NCBI RefSeq assembly: GCF_029407905.1
Contig: NC_073630.1
Location: forward strand, 49,997,001 to 50,061,000
Direction: 5' to 3'
Length of the DNA stretch: 64,000 nucleotides
Source of the DNA: Bubalus kerabau
Lineage: Eukaryota > Chordata > Mammalia > Artiodactyla > Bovidae
Part shown: positions 51,274 to 62,500 of the stretch, piece by piece
Numbering within the stretch: position 1 is the stretch's first letter
How the letters are laid out: each line of letters opens with the position of its first letter
Notes under the pieces: generated by a model
The model's database searches: none
What the model was told of the DNA's origin: nothing
The model's input: only the letters and a program-made list of their open reading frames with translations
Made by a program: the position numbers and the translations under genes

Positions 51274-52394
51274 ATTTTTAGGTTAAGTTACCTTTGGAAT
51301 TTCCAGAGGTTTCCAATAAGGGTGGGGCGAGTAGCGAGGCTAATTAATCTTCATTTATATGCTAACACTGTCAGATGGGAAGGCTTCTTCTTCTGGCAGG
51401 AAAATTGTAGGTTCTGCAGGATTCACTCAAATATTGGAGACATCTTTCTTTCTTACATCTTTTATCATTACTATTTTAGCAGTGCACGTTTTAGTCAGTT
51501 GAATTTTCACCTTGAAATTCTTGACAGAGATGACTGGTGTGAAGTATGAAAATAAGATTGCCATCTGAGAAGCAGAAAAATTAACATCTGGCTTGGAAAG
51601 TCCCCTATAAAAAATGTTCACATCCTCAATAATTTCTTCTGTTAAGCACACTATCCTCTCTACCCTGTTTGGCAAAAACACAACAAAGGCAACACTCACA
51701 TCTTGTTAGATATACCACATCCCTTCCCCTATTCGTGATCACTTCCTGCCACTCTCTGTACTACCCGCCCAATATAGATTTCTTTTCTTTTCTTTTTTTT
51801 TTTTTGATAATAGAAAAATCACTAGCCCTTGTGCACCACAAAGAGTGTCTGTCAGGTATAGATCAATGGGTGGTCATGGACCCCCACAAACAGGAAAAAG
51901 AAAAGCTCACCTCTCAGATGCTTGGAAGCATGAAAACTATGAAAGAGAGAGTGAGAGACAGACAGACAGACAGAGACAGAGAGAGGGAGGAAGGGAAAGA
52001 AAGGGAGGGAAGGAAAGAGGCTGTTAGATTGGATTGACACATGCAGTTTTAGAAATGCACTTCCTGGTATCTAAGTGTATAGCTCATATCTTATATTAAG
52101 TTGGGATTTCTACACTGGAGAAGAGAAATTTCAACACCAATTTTTCGAAGAAAAAGAGTTCACATGAAACTCCAACTGTGGTACAGGAATGTAGAATGAT
52201 AATACTTTCTCAATTGCAACCTCCATCCACTATTCTTTTTTTTAAACACACCAAAGAGTATACTTATATGTAAAGAACATACTGCTCTGTTCATGTTTCA
52301 CATACACATAAAATTACCACAAGTATTAACAAACACATAGATTGTATCTAAAGGCATAGAAGGCTTTGACTATCTGTTAGTTGAGTCCAAGTAT
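51274..52394. other. Sequence downstream of CCKAR with GA-rich simple repeat
   Basis: A T-run at about 51783-51804 and a purine-rich tract at 51945-52019 (GACAGACAGACAGAGACAGA onward). Nothing else recognised. Confidence 0.5.
51945..52019. repeat. Purine-rich simple repeat
   Basis: GAGA, GACA and GGAAGGAA units in one strand-asymmetric purine tract of about 75 nt. Confidence 0.85.
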
Positions 52395-53338
52395 GCCAGT
52401 TTTTATTCTGGGCCCAACTCCCTGAGTTTCCAGCTTGGCCAGGTACACATTACAGCTCGCCTTTGGACTTGGAGGTCTTTGCAGAAAGGAGGATGAGTAT
52501 GAAAAATGAAGTTGAGGCAAAGCAGCCATGGGGTTTAATATCACCATGAAAAGGTGGAGTTAAGCAATATATATTATTAAATTAGAAAACTATTTCTTGG
52601 CGCCTCCTGGCATTCAACATCCCTTATGCTAAGACAGTTACTGGCTACATACTCTTTTCAGAAATATGAGTTCCAAATTCCATCCTTTAGACAATGTTCC
52701 ATATACTGTTCTGTTGATGACATCACCTGATGTCTCTGAATGTCCTTGACTGACCTGAAGAACAGGTCAGGCTGTTTTCTTACTACAGAAAATGGCCAGA
52801 AGAGGGTTTGCTTCCGGTTCCCTTGTGTGGTCATGGTGAGGTGGGTGGTTACAGAATGTTCCTGAAAGAGGGATGGACTCCTCAGGCGCAAAGCAGCCTC
52901 CACAATTCTGCATCAGCAGAAGCAGCAGAACACAGAAGGGTGTCACTAAGAGGAGTTAAGAGCCCGCCTTGGATGTTCTAGAACCTTCTAAAGCTCAGTA
53001 GGGTCCAAATCCCCATTTGAACATGTGCTTAGCAATTACATGTGCAGCAGGAGCCCTGGTGAACTCCTGTCATTGGCCTGCTGAGGTTTTCTGATGGTGA
53101 ATGTTACTGAAGTCGTCCCACCTGGGGCCCCAGTCACGGCCCCACCCTCAGAGTGTTCCCCTGGAACCCAGGTGAAGGGTGCCAGGCAGACGAGGAATGG
53201 TTCCCACTGGGACCGGTGCCCTCCTTCACTTCCGGCTCCCTCCTCCTCCTCCTCCTGCTGCCTTCTTTCCCTCCCTCTCTGCTGCCTCCCTCGGTCCCTG
53301 CCTCCATGCTTCCCGCCCGGCAGCCGGCGGGGCACCGC
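52395..53338 (-). other. CCKAR: CCKAR 3' untranslated region (extent inferred)
   Basis: Downstream of the CCKAR stop on the - strand, the first polyadenylation-like hexamers are ATTAAA (+ strand complement at 52533-52538) and AATAAA (52402-52407). Either would give a 3' UTR of 0.8-0.95 kb. A C/T-rich stretch (53223-53310) lies just after the stop codon. Motif evidence only. Confidence 0.4.
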
Positions 53339-53871
53339 TCACGGGGGCGGCGCAGAGGCGCTCCCGTGGCTGTAGGAGCATTTAGACAGAGACGCCCGCG
53401 TGGTGCCGCTCTCCACCTCGTCCCCCACCTCGCCTCGTGCTCCTGGGGGACCGGGGTTGGGGCAGCAGGGGAACGTGGCCAGGAAGCCGAGGCGGAACCT
53501 CTTGTTCATGAAGCAGTAGATGATGGGGTTGACGCAGGACGAGGTGTAGGACAGCAGGAGGATGAAGGCGATGGGGGTCCCCGAGAGGCGGCGCTCGGCA
53601 GAGGCGGTGTCAAAGGCCCTCCAGGCGTTGGCGCTGAAGATGGGCATCCAGCACAGGAAGAAGAGGACCACGATGACCATGAGCATGCGGATGACGCGCT
53701 TCTTGGCCATGAGGCTGGCCGCGGGGCTGCTGCTCCTGATGCGGTCGGCCCGGCCGGCGCTGCCGGAGGACAGCTGGCGCAGCTCCAGCTTCCTTGGGTG
53801 CTTGGGCCGCTGCAGGCAGCACCCGGCGCTGTCCGCGTACCTGCCGCTGTTGGCCGAGCTCCGTTTCCTTT
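53339..53871 (-). CDS. CCKAR: CCKAR coding exon 5: intracellular loop 3, TM6, TM7, C-tail
   Basis: It completes Glu252 and reads the third intracellular loop (RKRSSANSGRYADSAG and on to KLELRQLSSG), TM6 with CWMPIFSANAWRAFD, TM7 with SSCVNPIIYCFMNKRF, palmitoylation site FPCCPNP, and a Ser/Pro-rich tail ending SASAPPP-TGA (stop complement at 53339-53341). The exon is far richer in G+C and CpG than the other four, and its loop 3 is the least conserved part of the protein. Confidence 0.97.
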
Positions 53872-56800
53872 CTGGGTGGGCAAGCCACGTCACTTATTTT
53901 GGGGGATGGGTCATGCCAGACAGAGGGCACGGGATCCCTGCACCCTCCATCCAGGGGCTAAATCACACTTGAACTGTATTACTTGACAGGCCACCTTGGG
54001 CCTGCACTAACATGGGTAGGTATTGATCTATACTACTCAAATGAAATGCTACTTATAACTAATAAAAAAAATGTATAGTATAAAATGTGCATAATTTAAA
54101 ATAGTAAAATAATATTTTATGTGTGTAGACTATAAGGATACAAATTTGTTAAAGAATGAGTATTCACACTCTTCTTCCAGCTCCTCAAGGCGGGGAGTTT
54201 TCTGCTTGCTTGGGAAACCTCCAGATTGCTTTTATTGCATAATGAGCAAAAATCAACAAAAGCCAAGGAAGACCCTAGGTGTATATGTGGTAAACAGCTG
54301 AGCAGAAGGATGGAGTGAGAGCGGTGGTGAGTGATGTCAACAAAGGTGTGGGGTAAGTTCCAATGAAGAGTGGGCTGTAATGAATGGGAGGGATGGGGGG
54401 TGGGCTTCCCTGGTGGTTCAGTGGTAAAGAATCCACCTACCAATGCAGGAGACATGAGTTTGACCCCTGATCAGGGAAGATCCCACATGCTGCAGGGCAA
54501 CTAAGCCTGTGCACTACAACTATTGATCCTGTGCTCTAGAATCCAGGAGCGCAACGACTGAGCCCATGTGCTGCAACTGCTGAAGACCTAGAGCCCTGGA
54601 GCCCATCCTCCGCAACAAGAGAAGCCACCATGGTGAGAAGCCCACACACTGCAACTGGAGAGTAGCCCCTGCTCTCCGCACCTGGCGAAAAGCCTGCGCA
54701 GCAGTGAAGACCCAGCACAGCCAAAAAACAAAAAGAACATGCAGGTCCCAACATTAAAAAAGGGAAGAGGGAGGAGATGTGAGGTTCCATGGCAGATATA
54801 TCAGGAGTGAAGGGTGGGAGTGAAGGGGGGAAGAGAGGATGGCACCTGAAATGACAATTTGCTTTGTTTGCAGAGGGGGTCCATTTGAATATGACATCAC
54901 AGAGACCCTGGACCTATGGGCCCTGAGCTTGTAATTGGGCAATGGGTATATTATCTCATTTTATTCCATTTAGTACCCTTTTGGGAGAAATAATTTCTTC
55001 ATTCTACAGGAAATAGAGACACTGGGTCTCCTGACCATGTGTTACGACACAGAGAAACACTCCTAAGAATACTTTTGAAAAATATTTTGAAATACTTTTG
55101 AAAAGTATTTTGAAATACTTTTGAAAAGTATTTTCAAAAGTATATACTCTGGGTATATCTAAGTTATAGAAAACAAGGCTTGTGTAATCTTTTGGCATAA
55201 ACCAACAGATAAGAGATAGTTACCTCGGGCAGACTTCTTCTGGCTAGCATCAAATTTTATTCCTTGGTAAAGTTCCAAAGAGATTAATCCATATGCCACC
55301 ATCATCACAATTCCAGGAATAAGAAAGAGGATGAGTAACAGGAATGTGTGCCTAATAAAATAAAAAGCAATCCAATAACCAGCAACTCCAGCATTTCAAA
55401 CTAAGATGAGATGGAATAAACAGGGTTCATCTCCATTTTAATGAGTTGGAGCAAACACATTAATTACCAGTATTTAATATCTTTGGAAATTCCATGTCTG
55501 GAGGTTCAGTCATTAGAAAATGTTACTTCTTTTCTCCCAGATAAAGTCTCTTATGAAGGACTAGTTAAATTGGAGAAGTTTGGTGTAAGTCTGTGCCTGA
55601 AACAAGTGTACATTTAAACTACTGAGAGCTTAAAAAAAAACAAGCCAATGAGAGTATTTGAATACCTCAATAAAGCTGTTACTGAAATAATAATAATAAA
55701 ATCATAAGAATTTATATTCATTGATGACTTGTTAAATTATTTAATTTCAATATGGTACATACATGACTGTATTTAATCCCCATAATAATTTTTGAAGTAG
55801 GTACTATTAACCTAACACCCATTTTACAGATAAGGAAACAGGCAGAATAAATAATTTGTCCAAAGTCATACAGCTAGTGGCAAAGATGGGATCTGAACTC
55901 AAGCAATATGATTCTAGACGTTATGCTCTTAAGCATCACAATAGATTAATACCATTTGTTGACTTTATAGCACCAGAATCACCAAGTGCATAAGTAGCAA
56001 TGCTGGAAAATCTTGGTTTTGCAAAATAAAGTATTCTGGCTGTTTCAACCCATTAGGCACAGTGGCAAACTCATTCTAGTGCCTGGCGGGCCAGAGTTAT
56101 GCTTTCTCTAAACATGTTTGATTCCTGAAGAACTGCAGCCTCCTTCTTCTTGAGTCTGGCCCCTAAATCACTTTTGCAGTCTGGCATGTGTAAGGTTACA
56201 CAATTAGGCCATAAAATTGTCAGAGGCTCACAGTGGCTGAGCCATTTCTCATTTCAATTGGACATGTTTTGATAAGATTTCTTTTCAAGTCTTGGAAATG
56301 TCCCTCATTTGCAACGTAATTCTTTGAGTATGTGTGTGTCTTGGTTGAAATGAAAAAAAGGAAGGCAAAGAAGGCAGAAATTATCTTGGTTTTGAGCCAT
56401 TTTTGAATGTCTAGCCCTCTGCTTCTAAAACATGCTGGGAATTAGTAAACATAATGCCCTGCACTTGTGTGGCCTTTTTGAATATATCTAATGATGTTTT
56501 CGTAAACATTCTCTCATTTGAATCTCACATCCATCTAGTGATGTAGATAAAAACGGTATCTTTATTCTTAAATCTTTGTGTAAAGAACTTTAACGTCAAG
56601 GAAGTTATATAAACTTGTCCAACATCACCTGCTAGTGAGCAAAGAAACAGGTAGCACAACTTTGCATTTGTATTTCTAGTAAAGTGTTCTGTGTAAGTAC
56701 CACTGCTGCAACTCTACTCTAAGAAAAATCCCATGGGATTTGGGGTTTTGGACTCCTCAGTTCTATCTCCAGTTTTTGGAAAACCAGAGCTCTTCCACTG

Positions 56801-59800
56801 TCTCAGCCAAGATCCTCACTAGACTATCCTGAAGCACACTGCATAGTGGTTAAGCCCAGACACTCTGTTGTCTCCTCCAGGATTGGGAACTTGAGCAACT
56901 TAACTTCTGCCGGTCTCAGTTTCTTCATTTGTAAAATAGGGACAGTAATAGTACCCACCCTATGAGGTTTTGAGAGGATTAGTTGATTTTAATACAGGTA
57001 TGGCATTTCAGAGACTTCCCTGGTGGCTCAGATGGTAAAGCATCTGCCTACAATCTGGGAGACCCGGGTTCAAACCCTGGGTCAGGAAGATATCCTGAAG
57101 ACAGAAATGGTAGCCCACTCCAGTATTCTTGCCTGGAAAATCCTATGGATGGAGGAGCCTGGTAGGCTACAGTCCATGGGGTCGCAAATGGCATTTCAAA
57201 TACAACATTCAAAGTGTTCGCTCTATTCTATCATTCTAGAAAGAGGTTAAGTCTTCTCAAAAAGTCTCTAGGAAACTGATCCCTCAGACACTGGACAATA
57301 CATTCCAGTTTTTATTAAAACTGAAAAATTCTATCAAGTTATAGTAAACAAATAAACCCAGGCGGCCTTACCAGGACTGCTGCATGACATCACTTGGCAG
57401 TAGAAAGCGGCACATATTTGCGGTCTGGTTGTTATTTTTGGTAAAAGGCACCAAGTTGCTATAAATTGGGTATGGAGTCATGATGGTGAAGGAGAGGCAC
57501 CAGGTAGCGGCAATCACCTTCAAAGCATGGGACTTCGTCTGCCAGACTCGGGACTGTAAGGGTTTGCAAATTGCACCATATCTCTCCAGTGATATGGCAA
57601 CCAGATTAAAGGTGGAGACACTCACAGAGGTGCCTGGGAAAGGAACAAAGAAGCTGCTTACGTCGGCTTTGAAATCCGAAGTTTATTTGCACATGAACTT
57701 AAGTTTACCTGATCTGCACAGGTTGGATAGATAGTAAAGGAAAATACTCAGAAGGTAAAGAAATACTGTGTATGTATATCTTTAAAAAATGATTTATTCC
57801 CAGCTTTGTTCCCAAAAGGATTTGAGGCAGTTCAAGCAATGTATTTGCAAATACATTGTATTGCCAGTGTATTTTAGATAAGTTTATTGAACTTTGATTA
57901 CAACCTAGCTCCTTCTTAGGCTGGAGGTGCTCATTAATTAATAACCAAGTGGATGAACTATGTTCCTACCCCACAGAAGAAGTTTCTGAGTGACCTGTAG
58001 AACAGCTTTAGTTTTGAGCATGATGTGCATAAAGTTGACCTTTTAATCCAATATCAAGGACAGTGACTCCAAAAATTCAGTGGGGTCTGAGATGGGAGCA
58101 TTAAGACTCTTCCTGAAAATGTCTAGTACACAGGCTGTTTTTGAGTGAAACATTCTAAATTTCAAAATGGAGTGTTGAAAAAATACCTAATAAAAAAGGA
58201 TGAAGGGGAAAATCCCCATATTGTAACTAATGTTTTTCTCAGGGTAGGAGGAATGCGTCTTCTTTCTAATTCTTTTTGCTTTTCTGTGTTTTGTAGAAGG
58301 AACATTCATCAAACATTCATCATCAGTGAGAAAGACATCAAAACACCTCATCTAAAAGGAAATCAACCCTGAATATTCATTGGAAGGACTGATGCTGAAG
58401 CTGAAGCGCCAATATTTTGGCCACCTGATACAAAGAGCCAACTCATTGGAAAAGACCCCAATGCTGGGGAAAGTTGAGGGCAGGAGAAGGGGATGACAGA
58501 GGATGAGATGGTTGGATGGCATCACTGAATCAATGGACATGAGTTTGAGCAAACTCCAGGAGTCAGTGAAGGACAGAGAAGCCTGGTGTGCTGCAGTCCA
58601 TGGGGTCACAAGAGTCAGACATGACTGAGCAACTCAACAACAACAACAAAAGGATATACTTACAGCATAGTCAAAAAACTTAATTTTTGTATTTTGTGTG
58701 CATATATAATGATTATAATGTCTTATCCCTGTAAAATTCCCTTTAATTCTTCATCCATAAATTCAGCTGATTCTTCTCTTATCTCTTACCATGATTTCTT
58801 AAACCTTCAAATCAATCCTAATTTAAATTTGGGAGAAGTTCTTAGCCTGGGGCCTTTTGTGAAACTATGTATAAAAATATCCTTTTTCTAGGGAGGATAT
58901 CCATAGTGTTCCTCAGAGACTTGAAGGAATCTAGAACCCCAAAACCATAGCTAAGAACTCAGGTTCTGAGATAGGATTTGCTGTTTTATAGGAATTTACC
59001 CTAAGGAGTTGATAACATTTGGGTTAGAGAATACAGCCCCAAACTTAGAGTGAAATCTATTGTTGTTCACTCTCTTAGTCATATCCGACTCTGCAACACA
59101 CCAGGCTTCCCTGTTCTTCACCATCTCCTGGAGCTTGCACAAACTCATGTCCATTGAGTCAGTGATGCCATCCAACCATCTCATCCCCTGTTGCCCCCCT
59201 TCTCCTCCTGCCTTCAATCTTTCCCAGCATCATAGTCTGAGTCAGCTCTTCACATCAGGTGACCAAAGTTTTGGAGCATCAGCTTCAGTGTCAGTCTTTC
59301 CAGTGAATATCCAGGATTGATTTCCTTTAGGATTGACTGGTTTGCTCACCTTGCAGTCCAAAGGACTCTTAAGAATCTTCTTTAACACCACAGTTCAAAA
59401 CTATCAATTCTTCGGTGCTCAGCCTTATAATGGGTAATTATAAACCCATCATCAGGCAAGCACTTTTTTTTTTTGGCTATGTGCATGCGTGCTCAGTCAC
59501 TTCAGTCGTGTTTGACTCTTTGGGACTCTATGGACTGTAGCCTGGAAGGCTCCTCTGACCGTGGGATTCTCCAGGCAAGAATACTGCAGTGAATTACCAT
59601 GCCCTCCTCCAGGGGATGTTCCCAGCCCAGGGATCAAGCCTCTGTCTGCTGTGTCTCCTGCATTGCAGGCAGTTTCTTTGCCCATTGAGCCACCTGGGAA
59701 GCCCTTTTGGCTATGTATTAGGAATTTAATGCGTGTTAACTGTTAAAAACCTGAAATTAAGGGAAGAATTGAAATGACTGGAATCAGAAATCCAACAAAA

Positions 59801-62500
59801 CCATTATGGTATTGCAAACACTTTTAGAATTATCTTGCTTTTCATTTTCTAGAACAGTCTGTACTAGGTATTTTCAGAAAGAGTGTTAAGGCTCCTAGCT
59901 CAGACCCCAGCTATTTTAAAACATTTTTTTTTATTGAGGTAAAATTCATATAACACAAAAGTAATCATTTTAAAGTGAACAACTCTGCGGCATTTAGCAC
60001 ATTTATGTTGTGCAACTACACAAGGACTCATTTTTAATCTCCTTTCATAAACCCTGGTTAAAATGATTAAATATTACCATAGGATATATACAGACAGGCC
60101 TTGAAAGCCTGAGGCACTGTGAGATGTTGGTTATTATTATTGCGTCATTGTTTAACAACGATCCTTTTCATTTGTGAGTCCATTTTTCTTTTTTAGACTA
60201 CTTGGACCCAGATTGACACTTTCTCGGTTATTTGTCCATGGCATGTAGATCAGTCATTCATCACTGTTTTGTCAGCGCTGGATACTACTTCCTCAATTGG
60301 AAGAAATAAAGGCTTTTAAAGCTTTCTGGTCACTGATAGCTGCCCTAGGCGGCTCAGCTCTGCATATTTTGCAAGGCTTAGGTCAGAACAACCAACTCCT
60401 TCTTCATTTCCTGCCTCTTCTCTTCCTCCCCCAACCAGCTCTCAGAATGGGCAAGGGATGAGGCGTTTTGGCAGGCAGAGGGGACCAAGAGAAATGTCTT
60501 GTTTCAGCCTCAGATGAGCCACAGCAGTTGGCAAAACAAGGCTGTGTATTCACTCACCATTGTAGTGGCCACCAGTTGGGGTTCAAGTCAGCTCTGTGGC
60601 TTACCACCTGTGTGTCCTTGGGCACATTATTAACCTCTCTATGCCTCTGTTCCCCTCTCAGTGATACAGGGAAGAATAACTGTGTATACTTCATAGAGTG
60701 GTTGTGAGATAAAATATGATCATGGAAGTAAAAACTTAAAGCAATTAGTAGAACATCTGGTACTCAAAAAAAAATGTACTCAAAGACATTAGCTCTTATG
60801 ATTTTTCATCATCACCATCATTCTGATTGGCAAAGGCAGTGAGCTGCATTTCTCAGTCAATCAGCTTATCCGCCCAGGCACTGGGAGCAAATTCAACTTG
60901 TTGTCTAGTGGCAGAGGTTCTCTCTCTCTTTCTGCCTAAGATGGTCCCAGCCCCTGTGAAAACAGGCTCGAAAGTGAATCCTGAGAAGGGAATCTAGACC
61001 TCTGGTGAAACTGGATTTTGAATAACCCTGTTCCCTATAAGAGCCAGAATGGCGGCAGAAGAAGCCCTCTTCCAGCAGCCTGGCCACCCCAAAACCATGC
61101 CTTGGGTTGGGTAGAGCTGAGTACAATCAATGACTTCCAGGAAGGCACAGATCAGCTTGAATCTGTCTGTCTTTCTAACAGAAGCAAGCAAAACCCGTGT
61201 CTTCTGTAGTTTCTTACCAACTTATTCCACTTTGAGGAACTGGTCCCCTGACTGGGGAGTGACTTCTGGGGCGTTACGAGGACTGACCCTCCCATAAAGC
61301 CAGCTCCTCTGTCCTTGTACCCAGCTCCATACAGTCAGATGTTTTGTTCTGTACACCCATCAGGGCTTCTCTGTGGAGGCTGTCAGGGGTTAGGGAAGGT
61401 CTGGGACTGAGTTTCACTGATTTAGGGCGAAACTCCAGAAATAGGCACCAGCAGCAACTCACCCATGAAGTAGGTGGTGGTCTTGCAAACAGCGCTTCCG
61501 AAGATGAAATCCTTAAGCAGGTTGGGGATGAGGTTGAATGGCATGCAGAAGAGACAAAGCATGAGATCGCTGACAGCCAGGGAGAGGAGGAAAATGTTGG
61601 TGACTGTTCTCATTCTCTTGTTCCTAATCAGCACCGTAATGACCAGCGTGTTTCCCAGCACACTGAGCAGGAATATCAAGGAGTATAAGAGAATCTGCAC
61701 GGCCGGCTGCCACTCTGCAAGGAGGAACCCGGACAAGACGGAGTGATGCAGGTGATGAGGGCAGAATGTTAAAACCCAGTACACCAAGTGGACGCTTATT
61801 TCCTGCCGGTTTGTATTTTCAGGGGTGTGCATCACCAAACCCAGCTCTCCCCATACTTAGATATTTTGCAGAAACAAAGCGAGGAGAGCACGGAGTGATT
61901 CAGTTGCTGCTGAAAGGCTGGTCTGTTAAAGGATCACTCACTCGGGGAACCACTTTTTCTTAAGAACAAAGCTCCTCCAGTGATTTCTTTCTTTCCTAGC
62001 TGCTAAGCATTTTTTCGATTTAATCACTTCTTCACACCGATTTCCCCCAAGGAAAGCCGACAGCTAGATTGTGACAGCACCTTTTCTGTGATGCTGGTAA
62101 GTTCCAGCTTTTACACTTGTACTCCCTCTGGCTCCACTTCAGCTCCTCCTCCACTGCTTTTGTGCCCCCCAAGTCCTGTACATTAATCCCAACTCTCCCA
62201 TGGGGAACAATAAGAGCACTGGACTCAGTTCTGCTTTTAGATCTCTTATCCAAACTTCTGAGCAGATGACTTTATCCAGCCTCGTCTCACGAGGACTGTG
62301 TTCTGTTTTCACAGTCAGCCTTGCCTTTGCTGATTTTTCCCACAAACTTAAGGTTTTCTGAATTCAGATAACATCCCCTGACACCTACCTTTGGAAGGAT
62401 GGGGCTGATCCAAGCAGAAAAGCGTCTCATTTTCGATCCCCAGTTCACAGGGGGGAGTCAGGTTGCTTTCATTCATGAGAAGGCTGTCAACCACATCCAT
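53339..62500 (-). CDS. CCKAR: CCKAR, cholecystokinin A (CCK1) receptor, complete
   Basis: A class A G-protein-coupled receptor for sulfated cholecystokinin, mostly Gq-coupled. It drives gallbladder contraction, pancreatic secretion and vagal satiety signalling. Coding exons on the complement are 62500-62389, 61714-61463, 57633-57372, 55351-55224 and 53871-53339, all with GT-AG junctions and matching phases; 1287 nt encode 428 residues plus TGA. Visible landmarks by residue: N-terminal sequons N10, N13 and N24; W39-Q40; the C114-C196 disulfide pair; E138-R139-Y140 after TM3; M195 and R197 in extracellular loop 2; C325-W326-M327-P328 and N333/R336 in TM6; N366-P367 xx Y370 in TM7; and the C387-C388 palmitoylation pair. 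All sit at the numbers known for the human receptor. The gene is intact. It converges on RBPJ. Confidence 0.98.
54403..54737 (+). repeat. CHR-type SINE, near full length
   Basis: Head GGGCTTCCCTGGTGGTTCAG, then GATCCCACATGCTGCAGGGC, GAGCCCATGTGCTGCAACTG and an AAAAAACAAAAAGAACA tail. Antisense to CCKAR. Confidence 0.9.
55067..55147. repeat. Three 23-bp tandem units, each an inverted repeat
   Basis: Units at 55067-55089, 55090-55112 and 55113-55135 share AAATACTTTTGAAAAGTATT, itself nearly palindromic; a partial fourth unit, CAAAAGTATA, follows. The array ends about 77 nt from the exon 4 donor. Confidence 0.92.
55224..55351 (-). CDS. CCKAR: CCKAR coding exon 4: TM5
   Basis: It completes Trp209 and reads HTFLLLILFLIPGIVMMVAY (TM5), then GLISLELYQGIKFDASQKKS and A-R plus the first base of Glu252. 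The acceptor is TTATTAG and the donor GTAACT. It is only 128 nt and lies in AT-rich DNA; its frame is hidden from simple ORF finding because both ends are split codons. Confidence 0.96.
55735..55940 (-). repeat. MIR SINE (antisense)
   Basis: CCATTTTACAGATAAGGAAA and AGTCATACAGCTAGTGGCAA match the reverse MIR core well. Confidence 0.85.
56495..56665 (-). repeat. MIR SINE (antisense, diverged)
   Basis: ATTCTCTCATTTGAATCTCA and CCAACATCACCTGCTAGTGA fit the reverse MIR pattern. Confidence 0.55.
56835..56990 (+). repeat. MIR SINE
   Basis: CTGCATAGTGGTTAAGCCCA, TCAGTTTCTTCATTTGTAAA and CCTATGAGGTTTTGAGAGGA are MIR landmarks in the expected order. Confidence 0.85.
57011..57187 (+). repeat. Bov-tA SINE with 11-bp target-site duplication
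   Basis: Head GACTTCCCTGGTGGCTCAGA with intact B-box GGGTTCAAACCC. ATGGCATTTCA is duplicated exactly at 57000-57010 and 57188-57198. It lies about 180 nt downstream of the exon 3 donor of CCKAR. Confidence 0.95.
57372..57633 (-). CDS. CCKAR: CCKAR coding exon 3: TM3, TM4, extracellular loop 2
   Basis: It completes Gly122 and reads TSVSVSTFNLVAISLERYG (TM3 and the ERY motif), TM4, and the loop with sequon N190-Q-T and C196. It ends with two bases of Trp209 before a GTAAGG donor. Confidence 0.97.
58351..58651 (+). mobile_element. BovB LINE 3' end, antisense to CCKAR
   Basis: About 300 nt from ACTGATGCTGAAGCTGAAGC to GACTGAGCAACTCAACAACA; frame broken. Confidence 0.92.
59061..59422 (-). mobile_element. 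BovB LINE 3' end, sense to CCKAR
   Basis: Reverse orientation: TGTTGTTCACTCTCTTAGTC at the left, CAAACTCATGTCCATTGAGT inside. It covers the same part of BovB as the copy at 58351-58651 plus about 60 nt. Confidence 0.92.
59483..59704 (-). repeat. Bov-tA SINE with 12-bp target-site duplication
   Basis: TTTTGGCTATGT is duplicated exactly at 59471-59482 and 59705-59716. Body and tRNA head are reversed, so the SINE is sense to CCKAR. Confidence 0.95.
59925..60060 (-). repeat. Old L1 3'-end-like fragment
   Basis: TTTTTATTGAGGTAAAATTC and TTTTAAAGTGAACAACTCTG followed by ATGTTGTGCAACTACAC resemble an ancient L1 end in reverse. Confidence 0.5.
60570..60775 (+). repeat. MIR SINE
   Basis: GGTTCAAGTCAGCTCTGTGG, GTGTCCTTGGGCACATTATT and TAACCTCTCTATGCCTCTGT are MIR core landmarks in order. 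Confidence 0.85.
61463..61714 (-). CDS. CCKAR: CCKAR coding exon 2: TM1 to start of TM3
   Basis: It completes Glu38 and reads WQPAVQILLYSLIFLLSVLG (W39, Q40, then TM1), GNTLVITVLIRNKRMRTVTN, TM2 (LAVSDLMLCLFCMPFNLIP) and C114 to G122. The donor is GTGAGT. The acceptor is CTTGCAG. Confidence 0.97.
61715..62388 (-). other. CCKAR intron 1
   Basis: A 674-nt intron with no recognised repeat. Confidence 0.7.
62389..62500 (-). CDS. CCKAR: CCKAR coding exon 1: extracellular N-terminus
   Basis: The ATG at 62500-62498 starts MDVVDSLLMNESNLTPPCEL and the exon runs to QPHPSK plus the first base of Glu38, then a GTAGGT donor. An in-frame upstream ATG at 62533 would add 11 residues; the MDVVDSLL start is chosen because it matches the family. 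It holds three N-glycosylation sequons and C18/C29, which can form the N-terminal disulfide. Confidence 0.96.

Larger units (their letters stand above)
53872..55223 (-). other. CCKAR intron 4
   Basis: Holds a CHR SINE (54403-54737) and, close to the exon 4 donor, a 23-bp self-complementary tandem repeat (55067-55147). The rest is unremarkable. Confidence 0.75.
55352..57371 (-). other. CCKAR intron 3
   Basis: A 2.0 kb AT-rich intron with three MIR copies and one SINE; nothing else recognised. Confidence 0.75.
57634..61462 (-). other. CCKAR intron 2
   Basis: The largest intron, 3.8 kb. It holds two BovB 3' ends in opposite orientation, a SINE, an old L1 fragment and a MIR. 57634-58350 and 60780-61462 show no recognised element. 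Confidence 0.75.

Noticed and set aside
53153..53986. 277-codon open frame on the + strand
   Set aside because: It lies opposite CCKAR exon 5; stops are rare on both strands because the exon is GC-rich. Low-complexity translation, no family resemblance.
55067..55147. CRISPR-like regular repeat
   Set aside because: The 23-bp units are directly adjacent with no spacers, in a vertebrate intron.
57480..57734. 84-codon + strand open frame
   Set aside because: Antisense shadow of CCKAR exon 3.
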